A program made the translations under genes and the position numbers. From positions 44,395-108,394 of the forward strand of contig DAOLFG010000010.1 in the NCBI GenBank assembly GCA_035326425.1: a stretch of 64,000 nucleotides of DNA, read 5' to 3'. Source of the stretch: CALKJU01 sp035326425. Its GTDB lineage: Bacteria; Pseudomonadota; Alphaproteobacteria; Geminicoccales; Geminicoccaceae. Under the pieces are notes generated by a model. It worked only from the letters and a program-made list of their open reading frames with translations, ran no database searches and was not told the DNA's origin. This document shows positions 25,926 to 34,549 of this stretch, piece by piece (the stretch's first letter is position 1; each line of letters opens with the position of its first letter).

Positions 25926-27272
25926 TCAGGCCGGGACCGGGCGCACCGACTCGCGCACGAGCGTCGGCACGGGCTGGCCGAACAGCGCGTCAAGATAGTC
26001 CTCGACCGCCCGGTCCTCGCCGAAATCGGCGGCGCGGCGCTGCAGCATCGCCGCCGGCGGCGGCGCGTCGAGGGTCTGGACGATGGCCTCGGCCATCGCC
26101 CGGTCGTCGCCCATACGGACCAGCGGCCCGTAGCGGCCGTTGTCGAGGATCTCGGCCGGGCCGGTCGGGCAGTCGGTGCTGACCACCGGGCAGCCGCAGG
26201 CCAGCGCCTGGATCATGGCCCCCGGCAGGCCCTCGAAGCGCGAGGAGAGCACGAACAGCGAGGCGCGGGCGAGGAAGGCGTAAGGGTTCTTGACGAAGCC
26301 CGGCAGGTCGACATCGGCCGCAACGCCGAGATCGCCGGCCATGCGCTGCAGCAAGGCCTGGCGCTCGGCCGACTTCTCCTCGTCCTTGGCGCCGCCCAGG
26401 ATGACCAGCCGCGCGTCGCGCTGGGCCCGCACCCGGGCGAAGGCGCGCAGCAGCGTCGGGAAGTCCTTCTGGTCGGTGAGCCTGCCCACCCCCAGGATCA
26501 CCGGCGGCTGGCCGGGCTGCAGCCAGGGATGCTCGACCTTGGCGCGGGCCTTGCGCTCGATGTCGGCGCCGACGACGGGATTGTAGATCGTCCGCACGAT
26601 GTCGCGCGGCAGGCCGGTGACCGCCGACAGGTCGTCGCCCAGCGCCTGCGACACCGAGACGATGACGTCGGCCATCGGATAGGTGCGGCGGATCAGCGGC
26701 GGCAGGTGGCGGTGCCGCCAGTTCTTCGACACCGGCAGCTTCTGCGAGGGCGCCGAGCGCTCGCTCACCAGGAGGCGCGTCTGGACGCCGGCGAGGCGGC
26801 GGGCCCAGATGGCCTCGAGGTTGAGGTGCGGCGTCGCCGACAGCAGGGCGTCGGGCCGGGCGCCGCGCAGGTAGCGGACCAGCGCCGGCAGGTAGGGCAG
26901 CGTCTGCGAGGCGCGCTTGGGCAGCAGCACCGGCCGCACCAGCAGCGGCAGGGCCGCGGGATCGGCCAGCAGGGCGTAGAGCCGCGAGGCCATGCCGATC
27001 GAGCGGCGCAGCTCGACGACCTCGACCCCCTCGGGCACCTGGTCGGACAGCGTGCCGCCCGGCTTCAGGACCAGCAGGTCGACCGTGTTGCCGCGGGCCG
27101 CCATGGCTCCCGCCAGCGACAATGTCGTCTTCTGCACGCCGCCGACATTGAGATCGGCGATCAGGAAGGAGAGATGGCGGCCGATCGATCGTGGCCTCGC
27201 ATTCCTCATGCGGTCCGCACCCGTCGACGGCTTGAACTCGAGCTTGGTCGGCGCACCAGTCTCGATATCCAT
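25926..27272 (-). CDS. Glycosyltransferase family 4 protein
   Basis: A 448-residue GT-B glycosyltransferase. The N-terminal domain has the glycine loop DLNVGGVQKTTLSLAGAMA. The C-terminal domain has ILGVGRLTDQKDFPTLLRAF, the family sugar-nucleotide region, and SSRFEGLPGAMIQALACGCPVVSTD. In the usual EX7E motif the second Glu is replaced by Gln (EGLPGAMIQ). It probably adds a sugar in exopolysaccharide or lipopolysaccharide assembly; polysaccharide export genes lie a few kb away. ATG at 27272 is used; an internal ATG 21 codons on (MRNARPRS) is an alternative start. Confidence 0.88.
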   Translation of the reverse strand: MDIETGAPTKLEFKPSTGADRMRNARPRSIGRHLSFLIADLNVGGVQKTTLSLAGAMAARGNTVDLLVLKPGGTLSDQVPEGVEVVELRRSIGMASRLYALLADPAALPLLVRPVLLPKRASQTLPYLPALVRYLRGARPDALLSATPHLNLEAIWARRLAGVQTRLLVSERSAPSQKLPVSKNWRHRHLPPLIRRTYPMADVIVSVSQALGDDLSAVTGLPRDIVRTIYNPVVGADIERKARAKVEHPWLQPGQPPVILGVGRLTDQKDFPTLLRAFARVRAQRDARLVILGGAKDEEKSAERQALLQRMAGDLGVAADVDLPGFVKNPYAFLARASLFVLSSRFEGLPGAMIQALACGCPVVSTDCPTGPAEILDNGRYGPLVRMGDDRAMAEAIVQTLDAPPPAAMLQRRAADFGEDRAVEDYLDALFGQPVPTLVRESVRPVPA

Positions 27273-27435
27273 TCACATCCCATTCGAACTGCTGGCTGGG
27301 CTCATAACACAGGGGTCTGCCCGCCGAAAGCGCGCTACAGTGCCACTGTCGGGCGATTTCACCGGCATCGCAGCCACCTCGACGTGTGCCGGCCGGCATG
27401 CCAGCATCGGCCGGCGCGGCGAGAGGGCCAGGCAC

Positions 27436-28911
27436 ATGTTCGAGAGCGCCATCCAGCATCACGCCCTGGACAAGGAGACCTGGGCCGCCGAGGAGCCCGA
27501 GCTCCACGCCGCGCTGATCGACGCCCAGCTCGAGCTCGTCGAGCGCCGGGACTTCGCCGTGGTCCTGCTGGTCACCGGCTTCGACGGCGCCGGCAAGGGT
27601 GCGGTCATCCGGCATCTCTACGAGTGGCTCGACCCGCGCCACCTCCGCAGCAATGCCTACGACCGGCCGACCGACGAGGAGCGGGCGCGGCCGCGGATGT
27701 GGCGCTACTGGCGCGACCTGCCGCCCAGGGGCGAGATCGCGGTCGTGTTCAATTCCTGGTACAACGAGCCCCTCATCGAGCGGGCGCGCGGCGACATCGA
27801 CGAGGCGGCGTTCGAGCGCGAGCTGACGGCCATCGACCGCTTCGAGCGGATGCTGGCCGACGAGGGCGTGCTGCTGCTCAAGTTCCTGCTCGTCGTGTCG
27901 CGCAAGGAGCAGAAGCGACGGCTGGCTCTCGCCGCCCGGACAGCCGGCGAGAGCCGCCACGTGCTCGACGAGTGGGGAGGCCGGAGCTACCGCAGGAAGG
28001 CGCTGTCGATAGCCTCCCGCACCGTCCGGCAGACCAGCTCGGCCCATGCGCCCTGGATCGTCATCCCCAGCGACGATCCGGAGTACCGGGATCTCACCTT
28101 CGGCCGGACGATCGCCCAGTCCCTGCGCGCCCGGCTGGACAACCCGGCGCCGGCGGCGACGCCGAGCGCTCCGGCGCTGATCCCCAACCTCGACAACCGC
28201 ACGGTGCTCGACACGCTGGACCTGTCGCTGAAGCTCGAGCCCGGCGAGTACAAGCGCCAGCTCGGCAAGTGGCAGGACCGGCTGGCCGAGCTGGCCGACG
28301 ACCGGCGCTTTCGCGACATCGCGGTGGTGGCGGCGTTCGAGGGTGCCGACGCCGCCGGCAAGGGCGGTGCGATCCGCCGGGTGACGGCGGCCCTCGATCC
28401 GCGGCGCTTGCGCATCCACCCGATCGCGGCGCCGACCGACGAGGAGAAGGTCCAGCCCTATCTGTGGCGGTTCTGGCGGCGGCTGCCCCGCAAGGGGCAT
28501 GTCGCGGTGTTCGACCGCACCTGGTACGGCCGCGTGCTGGTGGAGAGGGTCGAGGGCTTCGCCAGCGAGGCCGAGTGGCTGCGCGCCTATGGCGAGATCA
28601 ACCAGTTCGAGGAGCAGCTGGCCGAGAGCGGCATCGTCGTCGCCAAGTTCTACCTCGGCATCAGCAAGGAGGAGCAGCTCCGCCGCTTCGAGGCCAGGGC
28701 CGGGAGCCCGCTCAAGCGGTTCAAGATCACCGACGAGGACTGGCGCAACCGCGAGAAATGGGACTCTTATGCCCAGGCGTTGAGCGACATGGTCGACCGC
28801 ACCAGCACGCCCGCCGCCCCCTGGACGCTGGTCGCGGCCGAGGACAAGCGCTGGGCGAGGGTCAAGGTGCTGAAGACACTGTGCCGGAGGATCGAGGCGG
28901 CGCTGGGCTGA
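27436..28911 (+). CDS. pap: Polyphosphate:AMP phosphotransferase (two-domain PPK2)
   Basis: A 491-residue protein made of two PPK2 domains. The N-terminal copy has Walker A GFDGAGKG at 48-55 and a shortened lid region. The C-terminal copy has GADAAGKGG around residue 303, then FDRTWYGRVLVERVEGF and the lid-type RFEARAGSPLKRFKIT. Two-domain PPK2 enzymes of class II phosphorylate AMP to ADP with polyphosphate; the second domain is normally the active one. The gene is divergent to the glycosyltransferase and starts at the ATG at 27436 after AGAGGGCC. The open frame continues upstream, but that part lacks family similarity. Confidence 0.92.
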   Translation: MFESAIQHHALDKETWAAEEPELHAALIDAQLELVERRDFAVVLLVTGFDGAGKGAVIRHLYEWLDPRHLRSNAYDRPTDEERARPRMWRYWRDLPPRGEIAVVFNSWYNEPLIERARGDIDEAAFERELTAIDRFERMLADEGVLLLKFLLVVSRKEQKRRLALAARTAGESRHVLDEWGGRSYRRKALSIASRTVRQTSSAHAPWIVIPSDDPEYRDLTFGRTIAQSLRARLDNPAPAATPSAPALIPNLDNRTVLDTLDLSLKLEPGEYKRQLGKWQDRLAELADDRRFRDIAVVAAFEGADAAGKGGAIRRVTAALDPRRLRIHPIAAPTDEEKVQPYLWRFWRRLPRKGHVAVFDRTWYGRVLVERVEGFASEAEWLRAYGEINQFEEQLAESGIVVAKFYLGISKEEQLRRFEARAGSPLKRFKITDEDWRNREKWDSYAQALSDMVDRTSTPAAPWTLVAAEDKRWARVKVLKTLCRRIEAALG

Positions 28912-28999
28912 ACGGGCTGCGTCTTGTCGGCCGGCGGCCCGGCACCGGCGACGCCCCCTTGCCGCCCTGGCGCGACACTCACTGGAGCCGAAGCGTGCG

Positions 29000-30274
29000 A
29001 TGCAGCCGGACCTGATCATCCGCGGCGCCAACCTGCCGGACGGGCGCGAGGACGTCGACATCCTGGTGGCCGACGGCATCGTCCAGGTGGTGGGCCCGCA
29101 GATCCCGGCGGAGGGCCGGCGCGAGATCGAGGCGCACGGCCGGCTGGTGGCGCCGCCCTTCGTCGACTGCCACTTCCACATGGACGCCACGCTGTCGCTG
29201 GGGCTGCCGCGGCTCAACCGCTCGGGCACGCTGCTGGAAGGCATCCAGCTCTGGGGCGAGCTGAAGCCGCTCCTCACCCACGAGGCGGTGGTCGAGCGGG
29301 CGCTGGCCTATTGCGACATGGCGGCGGCACAGGGGATCCAGGCGATCCGCAGCCATGTCGACGTCTGCGACGACCGGCTGGTCGGGGTCGAGGCGCTGCT
29401 CGACGTCAAGCGCCGGGTCGCCCCCTACCTGACCCTGCAGCTCGTGGCCTTCCCGCAGGACGGCTTCTACCGGTACCCGACCGCCCGGCAGAACCTGCTG
29501 CGCGCCCTGGATCTGGGCGTCGACGTGGTCGGCGGCATCCCGCATTTCGAGCGGACCATGGCCGACGGCGCCCGCTCGGTGGCCGAGCTGTGCGAGATCG
29601 CCGCCGACCGCGGCCTGCAGGTCGACATGCATTGCGACGAGACCGACGACCCTCTGTCGCGGCACATCGAGACCCTGGCCTGCGAGACGCAACGCCTGGG
29701 CCTGTCCGGCCGCGTCGCCGGCTCGCACCTCACCTCCATGCACAGCATGGACAACTACTATGTCAGCAAGCTCTTGCCGCTGATCGCCGAGGCCGGGGTC
29801 GCCGCCATCGCCAACCCGCTGATCAACATCACCATCCAGGGCCGGCACGACACCTACCCCAAGCGCCGCGGCCTCACCCGGGTGGCGGAAATGTGGGGCC
29901 ACGGCATTCCGGCGGCGCTGGGCCAGGACTGCGTGATGGATCCCTGGTACAGCCTGGGATCGGGCGACATGCTCGAGGTGGCGCACATGGCGGTGCATGT
30001 GGGCCAGCTCACCAGCCTCGACGCCATGCGCCGCTGCTTCGAGGCGGTGACTGCCGTTCCCGCCGGCATCCTGGGGCTGGAAGGCTACGGCCTCGATCCC
30101 GGCTGCCGGGCCGACATGGTGATCCTCGAGGCCAAGGACCCGGTCGAGGCCATCCGCCTCAGGGCGGCGAGGCTGTTCGTGCTGCGCGCCGGCGAGGTCG
30201 TCGCCCAGAGCCCACCCCGCGTCGCCACCCTGGATCTGCCCGGCCGACCGGGTGCGGTGGCCTTCACCCGGTAG
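29000..30274 (+). CDS. codA: Cytosine deaminase / amidohydrolase (CodA family)
   Basis: A 424-residue amidohydrolase. Metal and catalytic motifs match CodA: HFHMD with His58 and His60, then HCDETDD (His and catalytic Glu), GSHLTSMHSM, and GQDCVMDPWY carrying the metal Asp. CodA converts cytosine to uracil and ammonia; close relatives act on isoguanine, creatinine or other ring amides, so substrate is likely but not fixed. It lies alone, about 88 bases after the PPK2 gene, and converges on the export lipoprotein. Confidence 0.85.
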   Translation: MQPDLIIRGANLPDGREDVDILVADGIVQVVGPQIPAEGRREIEAHGRLVAPPFVDCHFHMDATLSLGLPRLNRSGTLLEGIQLWGELKPLLTHEAVVERALAYCDMAAAQGIQAIRSHVDVCDDRLVGVEALLDVKRRVAPYLTLQLVAFPQDGFYRYPTARQNLLRALDLGVDVVGGIPHFERTMADGARSVAELCEIAADRGLQVDMHCDETDDPLSRHIETLACETQRLGLSGRVAGSHLTSMHSMDNYYVSKLLPLIAEAGVAAIANPLINITIQGRHDTYPKRRGLTRVAEMWGHGIPAALGQDCVMDPWYSLGSGDMLEVAHMAVHVGQLTSLDAMRRCFEAVTAVPAGILGLEGYGLDPGCRADMVILEAKDPVEAIRLRAARLFVLRAGEVVAQSPPRVATLDLPGRPGAVAFTR

Positions 30275-30292
30275 GCCGGGACGGACGGCAAC

Positions 30293-30877
30293 CTAGAAGA
30301 AGCGCTCCTGCACCTCGACCACGTCGCCCGGCATCAGGTGGGTGTCGCCGGTGACCTGGTAGCCCTGGGTGTTGGAGCCGCCGCGCTTGAGGACGATGTC
30401 GTCCTGGTCGGCGCGGTAGGTGTAACCGCCGGCCAGCGCCACGGCGTTGAGCACCGTCATGCCGTTGACGAAGGGATAGGAGCCGGGGGTCTTGACCTCG
30501 CCCAGGATGTAGAACGGCCGGTAGTTCAGCACCTCGACGCTGACCTGCGGGTCGATGAGGTAGCCGTCCTCGAGCTGCTTGACGATCTGCTGCTCGAGGC
30601 CGCGGGTGGTGAGGTTGCCGGCGCGGACCTCGCCGATCAGCGGCATGGCGAAGTTGCCGGCGCCGTCGAGCTGGAACTCGCCCGACAGGTCGTCGTGCCG
30701 GAACACCGTCACCTTGATCTTGTCGCCGGCACCCACCTGGTAGGTCGACTCGTCGGGTGCCATCGACGACGCCTCGGAGACCGGCAGCGGCGGTGGCGGC
30801 GTGCCTCCGCAGGCGGCGACCGCCAGCGCCACCAGGGCGAACAGCAGGCTGGAACGGGCGGCGGCTTTACGGATCAT
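30293..30877 (-). CDS. Polysaccharide export lipoprotein (Wza-like, short form)
   Basis: A 194-residue lipoprotein. The signal peptide ends in ALAVAAC, with lipobox cysteine near residue 23, then a Pro-rich spacer. Next come the Poly_export domain (YQVGAGDKIKVTVFRHDDLSGEFQLDG in parts) and an SLBB-type domain (FYILGEVKTPGSYPF). Such proteins form the periplasmic or outer-membrane channel for exopolysaccharide. ATG at 30877 is preferred over the upstream TTG at 30916, since it places the signal peptide correctly. It is followed upstream by an outer-membrane barrel in the same direction. Confidence 0.92.
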   Translation of the reverse strand: MIRKAAARSSLLFALVALAVAACGGTPPPPLPVSEASSMAPDESTYQVGAGDKIKVTVFRHDDLSGEFQLDGAGNFAMPLIGEVRAGNLTTRGLEQQIVKQLEDGYLIDPQVSVEVLNYRPFYILGEVKTPGSYPFVNGMTVLNAVALAGGYTYRADQDDIVLKRGGSNTQGYQVTGDTHLMPGDVVEVQERFF

Positions 30878-31029
30878 CGACGACTCCTCGGGAGACGCAT
30901 CGCCAAGTGCAGGCAAATCGGTAGCGCCGCGCGCGGGTCACGCGCAAGACGGCGGCATGTAATACTAAGCACCCGCCGCCGTCGCGGACAAGGCCGGCGC
31001 GGCGGCGGGCGACATACGTCGGTGAGCCG

Positions 31030-32286
31030 TCAGAGCTGTGCGGTGATGCCCAGCAGGATCTGGTGGCGGTCGTACTCGCGATCGCTGTCGTCGGAATCGC
31101 GGGTCGAGAAGGTGTAGTTGCCGTTCAGGGAGAAGCGGCGGTTGAGGTAGTAGCGCACGCCGCCACCCAGGCGATAGGTGTCGTCGGTGCGGTCGATGCC
31201 CTCGAAATCGTCGCGGATGTACTGGGCGTAGCCGTTCAACAGCACGTTGCGCAGCAACTCGTGCCAGACCGCGACCGAAGCGTTGCTGCGCAGGCGGCCG
31301 GAGGCCTCGTCGCCATTGTTGTCGGTGACCGTGGTCTCCCTCACCTCGCCCTCGAGGCCGAAGATGATGCTGGTCAGCGGCGTGACGTTCCAGGTCAGGT
31401 GGCCGCCGGCGAGCGGGCTGGACACGCTGTCGAGATTGTCGTCGTCGTACTCGATCGAGGTGTAGCCGGCGTAGACCTCGCCGAAGAGGATGCTCGTGAT
31501 GTCGATGCCGCTGCCGGCCCGCAGCACATAGCCGTTGTTGTTGCGGTCCTCGCCGGAATCGTTGGGGGTCTCGTCGTAGCGGACCCAGCGGTAGGCCGCG
31601 TCGGCGAAGACGTCGAAGCGCGGCGAGATCCGGTAGCCGACCCTCAGCCCGGTCAGGTAGCGGTTGTAGTCGCGGTCGTCGTTGTTGATGTCGCCGTCGT
31701 CGAGATAGTCGAAGCGGGTCAGGTCGCCACGCACCGCCGCATAGACGCGGTTGAAGTTGTGGCGGTAGCCGATGCGGGCGTTGCCCTCGTAGTACTCGGT
31801 GAGGTCGGTGTCGTCGTCGCCGGAATCCTCGGGATCGTCGCGACCCTCGTGGCCGCGGCCGACGCGCAGGCCGCCGGTGACGATGTTGTCGCGGCTGATG
31901 TCGTACCGGCCGTCCGTGCCGATGTCGAAGTCCTGGTAGTTGTTGTCGGTGTGATCCTTGTAGAAGGCGGCCTCGCCGCCGGCATCGAAGGACAGCGCGT
32001 GCCGCGACCACTGCGAGGCGGCGGTGATGCGCGGCGACACCGTCGCCAGGAAGTCGTCCTCGACATCGTCCTTGCGGGCGAAGACGTTGCTGTCGTAGCC
32101 GCCGTCGAGCGTGATCTCGGGGTAGATCAGGAAGGCGCCGGCCCGCAGCCCGAGCGGGTCGTAGTCGGGGCGCGGCCGGCGCTGCACCGGGACGTTCGGG
32201 TTCGGCTCCTGGGCCGCCGCGTAGTCGGCAGCCGACAGGCCGAGCAGAGCGGCCGCCGCGGCCGACGTCCATAGCAGCTTGCGCAT
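31030..32286 (-). CDS. Outer-membrane beta-barrel protein of an exopolysaccharide locus
   Basis: A 418-residue protein with signal peptide (LLWTSAAAAALLGLSAADYAAA, cleaved before QEPNPN). It is rich in alternating hydrophobic/polar strands with acidic Asp/Asn loops (DGGYDSNVFARKDD, DSGDDDTD, FDYLDDGD) and ends in the aromatic-hydrophobic strand QILLGITAQL. It resembles the outer membrane beta-barrel proteins coded beside Poly_export lipoproteins in alphaproteobacteria. It may form the outer-membrane exit for the polymer. Start ATG at 32286; the much longer upstream frame runs over phosphatase and galE and is not coding. Confidence 0.85.
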   Translation of the reverse strand: MRKLLWTSAAAAALLGLSAADYAAAQEPNPNVPVQRRPRPDYDPLGLRAGAFLIYPEITLDGGYDSNVFARKDDVEDDFLATVSPRITAASQWSRHALSFDAGGEAAFYKDHTDNNYQDFDIGTDGRYDISRDNIVTGGLRVGRGHEGRDDPEDSGDDDTDLTEYYEGNARIGYRHNFNRVYAAVRGDLTRFDYLDDGDINNDDRDYNRYLTGLRVGYRISPRFDVFADAAYRWVRYDETPNDSGEDRNNNGYVLRAGSGIDITSILFGEVYAGYTSIEYDDDNLDSVSSPLAGGHLTWNVTPLTSIIFGLEGEVRETTVTDNNGDEASGRLRSNASVAVWHELLRNVLLNGYAQYIRDDFEGIDRTDDTYRLGGGVRYYLNRRFSLNGNYTFSTRDSDDSDREYDRHQILLGITAQL

Positions 32287-32532
32287 CGAATTCTCCTGCA
32301 GGCTCGATCCGGCCGCGAGCGCTCCCCGGGATGCCCGGACCTCTCGAATTGCTGGTGTGATAGACGAGGGTTTCGCGCTATGACAACCGCGACGGCCGTG
32401 TTTCCGCGGCCGGCCCGGCCTCCCGCCGCGGATCACCCCTGGGTTGTCGCCCGAGCGCAACAACACTGCGCGCGAGGTGAGAGGGCCGTGGCCGTGGCAG
32501 GGCCGCCACGATCGGGCCGACGGTGAGTGTGG

Positions 32533-33339
32533 ATGGTGCTGAAGCGCCTGTTCCATCGCGGAAGGAGCATCGAGCAGGAGGAGCCCGTCGTGTCGGGCCA
32601 CCCGCCCCGGCTGCCGACCGGCGTGCGCGTCTACGCCGTCGGTGACCTGCACGGCTGCCTCGACCTGCTGCAGGCCATCGAGTCGGCGATCGCCGAGGAC
32701 ATCGGCGCCAGCGGCGCCCATCTCGACCATTTCGTGGTCTATCTCGGCGACTATGTCGACCGCGGCTGGCAGAGCCGCGACCTCGTCGGGCACCTGGCCA
32801 ATCCGCCGGCCGACGGCATCCACCGCGTCCACCTGCTGGGCAACCACGACGCATGGCTGCGCGACTATCTGCGCGGCGAGCCGGTGGCCGGCGGCTGGCT
32901 GCGCTACGGCGGCGACGCCACGCTGGTCAGCTACGGCGTGCGCCTCGCCGCCGGCGCCGACGACGATGCGCGCCTCGAGGCGACGCGCGAGCAGCTCACC
33001 GCGGCCGTGCCGACGGACCATGTCGATTTCCTGGAGCGGCTGGAGATCGCCTTCTCGTTCGGCGACTACTTCTTCTGCCACGCCGGCATCCGGCCCAACG
33101 TGCCGCTGGCGTCGCAGACCATCGAGGACCTGATCTGGATCCGCGAGCCGTTCCTCGACTGGCGCGGCGATCCCGGCAAGATCGTGGTCCACGGCCACAC
33201 CATCGAGCAGCAGCCGGTGGTGCGGCGCAACCGCATCGGCATCGACACGGGCGCCTACAGCACGGGCAACCTCACCTGCCTCGTGCTGGAGGGCCGGCAG
33301 CGCCGGTTTCTCTCGACGATGCCGGACGAACCGATGTAG
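32533..33339 (+). CDS. PPP-family metallophosphatase (serine/threonine phosphatase-like)
   Basis: A 268-residue metallophosphoesterase with the three PPP signatures GDLHG at 37-41, GDYVDRG at 72-78 and GNHD at 103-106, plus later metal His residues in FCHAGIRP and VVHGHTIE. Family members remove phosphate from proteins or from diadenosine polyphosphates. An earlier GTG at 32527 is possible. The gene is divergent to the beta-barrel gene and lies 45 bases before galE, hinting at a shared transcript and a role in polysaccharide control. Confidence 0.88.
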   Translation: MVLKRLFHRGRSIEQEEPVVSGHPPRLPTGVRVYAVGDLHGCLDLLQAIESAIAEDIGASGAHLDHFVVYLGDYVDRGWQSRDLVGHLANPPADGIHRVHLLGNHDAWLRDYLRGEPVAGGWLRYGGDATLVSYGVRLAAGADDDARLEATREQLTAAVPTDHVDFLERLEIAFSFGDYFFCHAGIRPNVPLASQTIEDLIWIREPFLDWRGDPGKIVVHGHTIEQQPVVRRNRIGIDTGAYSTGNLTCLVLEGRQRRFLSTMPDEPM

Positions 33340-33384
33340 TCGGTTACGCTGTCGGGCTCGATCGGACTTGCGGGGGAGTTGCGG

Positions 33385-34407
33385 ATGGGTCGACAGAGGC
33401 GTGGGCTGCGCGTCCTCGTGACAGGTGGCGCCGGCTACATCGGCAGCCATGTCCTGCGGCATCTGGCCGAAGCCGGCCACGAGCCCGTGGCATACGACAA
33501 TCTCTATTCGGGCCATCGCTGGGCGGTGCTCGAGGCGCCGCTGGTCGTGGGCGACCTCGGCGACCGGGCACGGCTCGAATCCGTCCTGGAATCGCAGCGG
33601 TTCGATGCGGTCGTGCATTGCGCGGCCCACATCTGGGTCGGCGAGTCGGTCCGCGAGCCGGCGAAATACTACCTGAACAACACCGCCAACGCGCTCGCCC
33701 TGTTCGATGCCTGCGCCCGGCAGGGCGTAGCCAACGTCGTGTTCTCGTCGACGGCGGCGGTCTATGGCGAGCCCGGCATCGCCGTGATCGGCGAGGATAC
33801 GCCGCTGGCCCCGATCAACCCCTACGGCGCCTCGAAGATGATGGCCGAGCGGGCGCTGGTCGACATCGCCGGCGCCAACGGCCTGCGCTACGCCATCCTG
33901 CGCTACTTCAACGTCGCCGGCGCCGACGCCGAGGCCCGCATCGGCGAGGCCACGCCCGACAACAGCCACCTGATCAAGGTGGCGTGCGAGACCGCCATCG
34001 GCCTGCGCCAGGGCATGGTGATCAACGGCACCGACTATCCGACGCCCGACGGCACCTGCGTGCGCGACTACCTGCATGTCGACGACCTGGCCCGCGCGCA
34101 CCTGCAGGCGCTGGACCACCTGGTGGCCGGCGGCGCGCCGCTGGTCGCCAATTGCGGCTACAGGGACGGCTTCAGCGTCCGCCAGGTGCTGGAGACGGCC
34201 CGGCGGGTGACCGGCGTCGACTTCCCGATCGCCGAGGCGCCACGCCGACCGGGCGACCCGCCGGTGCTGGTGGCGGACAACAGCCGCATCCGCGAGGTGC
34301 TGGGCTGGCAGCCGCGGCACGCCGATCTCGACTACATCGTGGCCTCGGCATGGCGCTGGGAGCAGCGTTACGCCCAGATCCGCAAGGCCATGGCGCACGC
34401 TGCCTAG
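33385..34407 (+). CDS. galE: UDP-glucose 4-epimerase
   Basis: A 340-residue extended SDR. It has the NAD motif GGAGYIGS at 14-21, AYDNLYSGHRWAV, SSTAAVYG, the YGASK catalytic pair, and the GalE-typical RYFNVAGAD, INGTDYPTPDGTCVRDYLHVDDLA region. It interconverts UDP-glucose and UDP-galactose for exopolysaccharide or LPS. GGGGGAG precedes the ATG at 33385 by 6 bases; a TTG two codons earlier is also open. It follows the PPP phosphatase. Confidence 0.95.
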   Translation: MGRQRRGLRVLVTGGAGYIGSHVLRHLAEAGHEPVAYDNLYSGHRWAVLEAPLVVGDLGDRARLESVLESQRFDAVVHCAAHIWVGESVREPAKYYLNNTANALALFDACARQGVANVVFSSTAAVYGEPGIAVIGEDTPLAPINPYGASKMMAERALVDIAGANGLRYAILRYFNVAGADAEARIGEATPDNSHLIKVACETAIGLRQGMVINGTDYPTPDGTCVRDYLHVDDLARAHLQALDHLVAGGAPLVANCGYRDGFSVRQVLETARRVTGVDFPIAEAPRRPGDPPVLVADNSRIREVLGWQPRHADLDYIVASAWRWEQRYAQIRKAMAHAA

Positions 34408-34549
34408 CCGGATTCTGAGCACAGTCGGCCAAGATCCTGAATGGACGTGGGGAACCGGCTTTCGGCGGCGATTGTTGCGGCAGGGGGTCTGCGCTAGACC
34501 CGCAATCCATGGCCGGGCTCTCGCCCGGTTGCGTCCACCGCACGGGTCC

